This document shows, one piece after another, positions 5,493 through 6,611 of a DNA stretch of 6,611 nucleotides. A program made the translations under genes and the position numbers. Below the pieces are notes generated by a model. That model did no database searches. It was not told where the DNA came from and saw nothing but the letters and a program-made list of their open reading frames with translations. Origin of the DNA: Acidimicrobiia bacterium (GTDB lineage: Bacteria; Actinomycetota; Acidimicrobiia; Acidimicrobiales; AC-14); NCBI GenBank assembly GCA_019244985.1, contig JAFASB010000046.1, forward strand, positions 1-6,611. The letters run 5' to 3'. Each line of letters begins with the position of its first letter. Within the stretch, counting starts at the first letter, position 1.

Positions 5493-6611
5493 ATGGCCCA
5501 TTACGTCGCAGAGTCCTGGACGGCCGAGGAGGCCGACGTCCTGCGGCGCTACTTCACGAACCTCGACGAGCCGGTGTTCGCCCTGGTCAACCTGCCCGAG
5601 GTCGTCAAGGGTGCCCTCTTCGCCCGCTACTCCCGCACCCACAAGAGCCTGCGCCGGCTGTTCCTCGACGAGTTCGTCGGTGAGCTCGACACCACCGGTG
5701 ACTCGTCCATCGACGCCACCATCGGGCTGAAGCGGGCCGAGGAGCTCTATCAGCGGGTCTTCTTCGAGTACGGCGACGACTCGGTGGCCCAGCTGGGCGG
5801 CGTGCACCTCGCGTGCGAGCAGGCGTCCAATCTGCTGACCAAGGTCCTCGAGTGGGGCCGGCTGATGGCCTACCTCGAGCAGTCGACCCGCTACATCCCC
5901 TACGACCACCGGCTCGGCGGCCGCTACCGCTTCTACCGCGACCCCGAGATCCTCGGGTCGGCCCTGGGCACTCGCTACGTCGGCGACCTCGACCGGCTCT
6001 TCGACATCTACGCCGAGTCGCTGCCGCTGATGCAGGACTGGGTTCGGGCCCGGTATCCCAAGGACCCTGCGGACTCCGACTTTGTCTACCGCCAGTCGGT
6101 CAAGGCCAAGGCCCTCGATGCCCTGCGGGGGATCCTCCCGGCCGCGTCGTTGTCGAACGTCGGCATCTACGGCACCGGCCAGGGCTACGAGGCGCTCCTC
6201 ATGCGCATGCGCGCCAACCCACTCCCCGAGGCCCGGGCCTACGCGGAGATGATGCTCACCGAGCTGCGCAAGGTGATCCCGTCCTTCCTCGCCCGCGTCG
6301 ACCGTCCCGACCGCGGCGGCGCGTGGAGCGACTACCTGGAGAGCACGCGTGACGCGATGGAGGAGGTGGCCGGCAAGCTGTTCGCGGCCGACGACCCCGA
6401 ACCCCGCCTGCCGGTGACCCTCGTCGACTTCGACCCCGACGCCGAGGACAAGCTCCTCGCCGCCATGCTCTACCCCTACACCGACCTCCCCGAGGACCAG
6501 GTGCTGGGCAAGGTGCGCACGCTCTCGGCCGGCGAGCGCGCCAACGTGGCGAGCGCCTACGTGGGGGAGCGGGCCAACCGCCGCCACAAGCCGGGGCGGG
6601 CCCTCGAGCGG
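5493..6611 (+). CDS. FAD-dependent thymidylate synthase (ThyX)-family protein, long two-domain form, 3'-truncated
   Basis: ThyX proteins make dTMP from dUMP using methylene-tetrahydrofolate and FAD. The frame stays open for 373 residues to the window edge, already longer than typical single-domain ThyX (about 220-250). The N-terminal half has NLPEVVKGALFARYSR (33-48), GDDSVAQLGGVHLACEQASN (94-113) and EQSTRYIPYD (129-138). The last is the ThyX signature region, but an ungapped comparison with RHRxxSxNExSxRY gives W-G-R-L-M-A-Y-L-E-Q-S-T-R-Y (121-134), so the first Arg, the His, the Ser and the Asn are replaced. Residues 144-300 are mostly helical, with YRQSVKAKALDALRGILPAA at 199-218. The stretch GERANRRHKPGRALE (358-372) looks like the start of a second ThyX-like module beyond the window. 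I recall bacterial proteins of about 500 residues or more with this two-module layout, annotated as ThyX but without proven activity that I know of. The ATG at 5493 has no ribosome site; an in-frame GTG at 5466 inside the previous gene is the alternative. Confidence 0.8.
   Translation, partial: MAHYVAESWTAEEADVLRRYFTNLDEPVFALVNLPEVVKGALFARYSRTHKSLRRLFLDEFVGELDTTGDSSIDATIGLKRAEELYQRVFFEYGDDSVAQLGGVHLACEQASNLLTKVLEWGRLMAYLEQSTRYIPYDHRLGGRYRFYRDPEILGSALGTRYVGDLDRLFDIYAESLPLMQDWVRARYPKDPADSDFVYRQSVKAKALDALRGILPAASLSNVGIYGTGQGYEALLMRMRANPLPEARAYAEMMLTELRKVIPSFLARVDRPDRGGAWSDYLESTRDAMEEVAGKLFAADDPEPRLPVTLVDFDPDAEDKLLAAMLYPYTDLPEDQVLGKVRTLSAGERANVASAYVGERANRRHKPGRALER

Noticed and set aside
5268..6587. 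439-codon open frame on the - strand opposite the amidohydrolase end and the ThyX-like gene
   Set aside because: It has the same cause: G/C-rich third positions remove stops from the opposite strand. The + strand frame has recognisable family motifs and this one has none.

Overview
The window is high-GC DNA with strong G/C preference at third codon positions. It carries five complete or near-complete genes and one gene tail, all on the + strand, with junctions of only about 2 to 16 bases (66 bases before tatC if its ATG is used). The order Tat-component tail, tatC, then a Ski2-type helicase (helY) matches the actinobacterial arrangement known from Mycobacterium tuberculosis, where tatA, tatC and helY lie side by side downstream of the paf genes. 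This points to an actinobacterium. A deep lineage such as Acidimicrobiia is my guess, based on the genes that follow helY, and is not proven by the sequence.

Layout: (1) bases 1-239 hold the proline-rich C-terminal tail of a protein whose N-terminus lies upstream, probably a TatA/TatB-type subunit. (2) tatC, a six-helix twin-arginine translocase core subunit, has an uncertain start. (3) helY is an 877-residue DEVH-box helicase of the Ski2/Mtr4 class with all core motifs. (4) A 202-residue protein resembles the C-terminal half of YegS/DgkB lipid kinases but lacks the kinase nucleotide loop. (5) An M20D-type metal-dependent amidohydrolase/dipeptidase has its metal ligands intact. (6) A long ThyX-family (FAD-dependent thymidylate synthase-like) protein has a degenerate signature in its first domain and runs off the right edge.

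The tight spacing and common strand suggest one transcription unit. No terminator-like hairpin, RNA gene, mobile element, CRISPR array or promoter could be supported. The genes do not form one obvious pathway: protein export, RNA metabolism, a probable pseudokinase, an amidohydrolase and a folate-linked ThyX relative are joined. The points most worth a second look are the degenerate ThyX module, the kinase-dead lipid-kinase relative, and the tatC start, where the best ribosome site is followed by an AUC codon. I saw nothing that can be called a new defence or mobile system.
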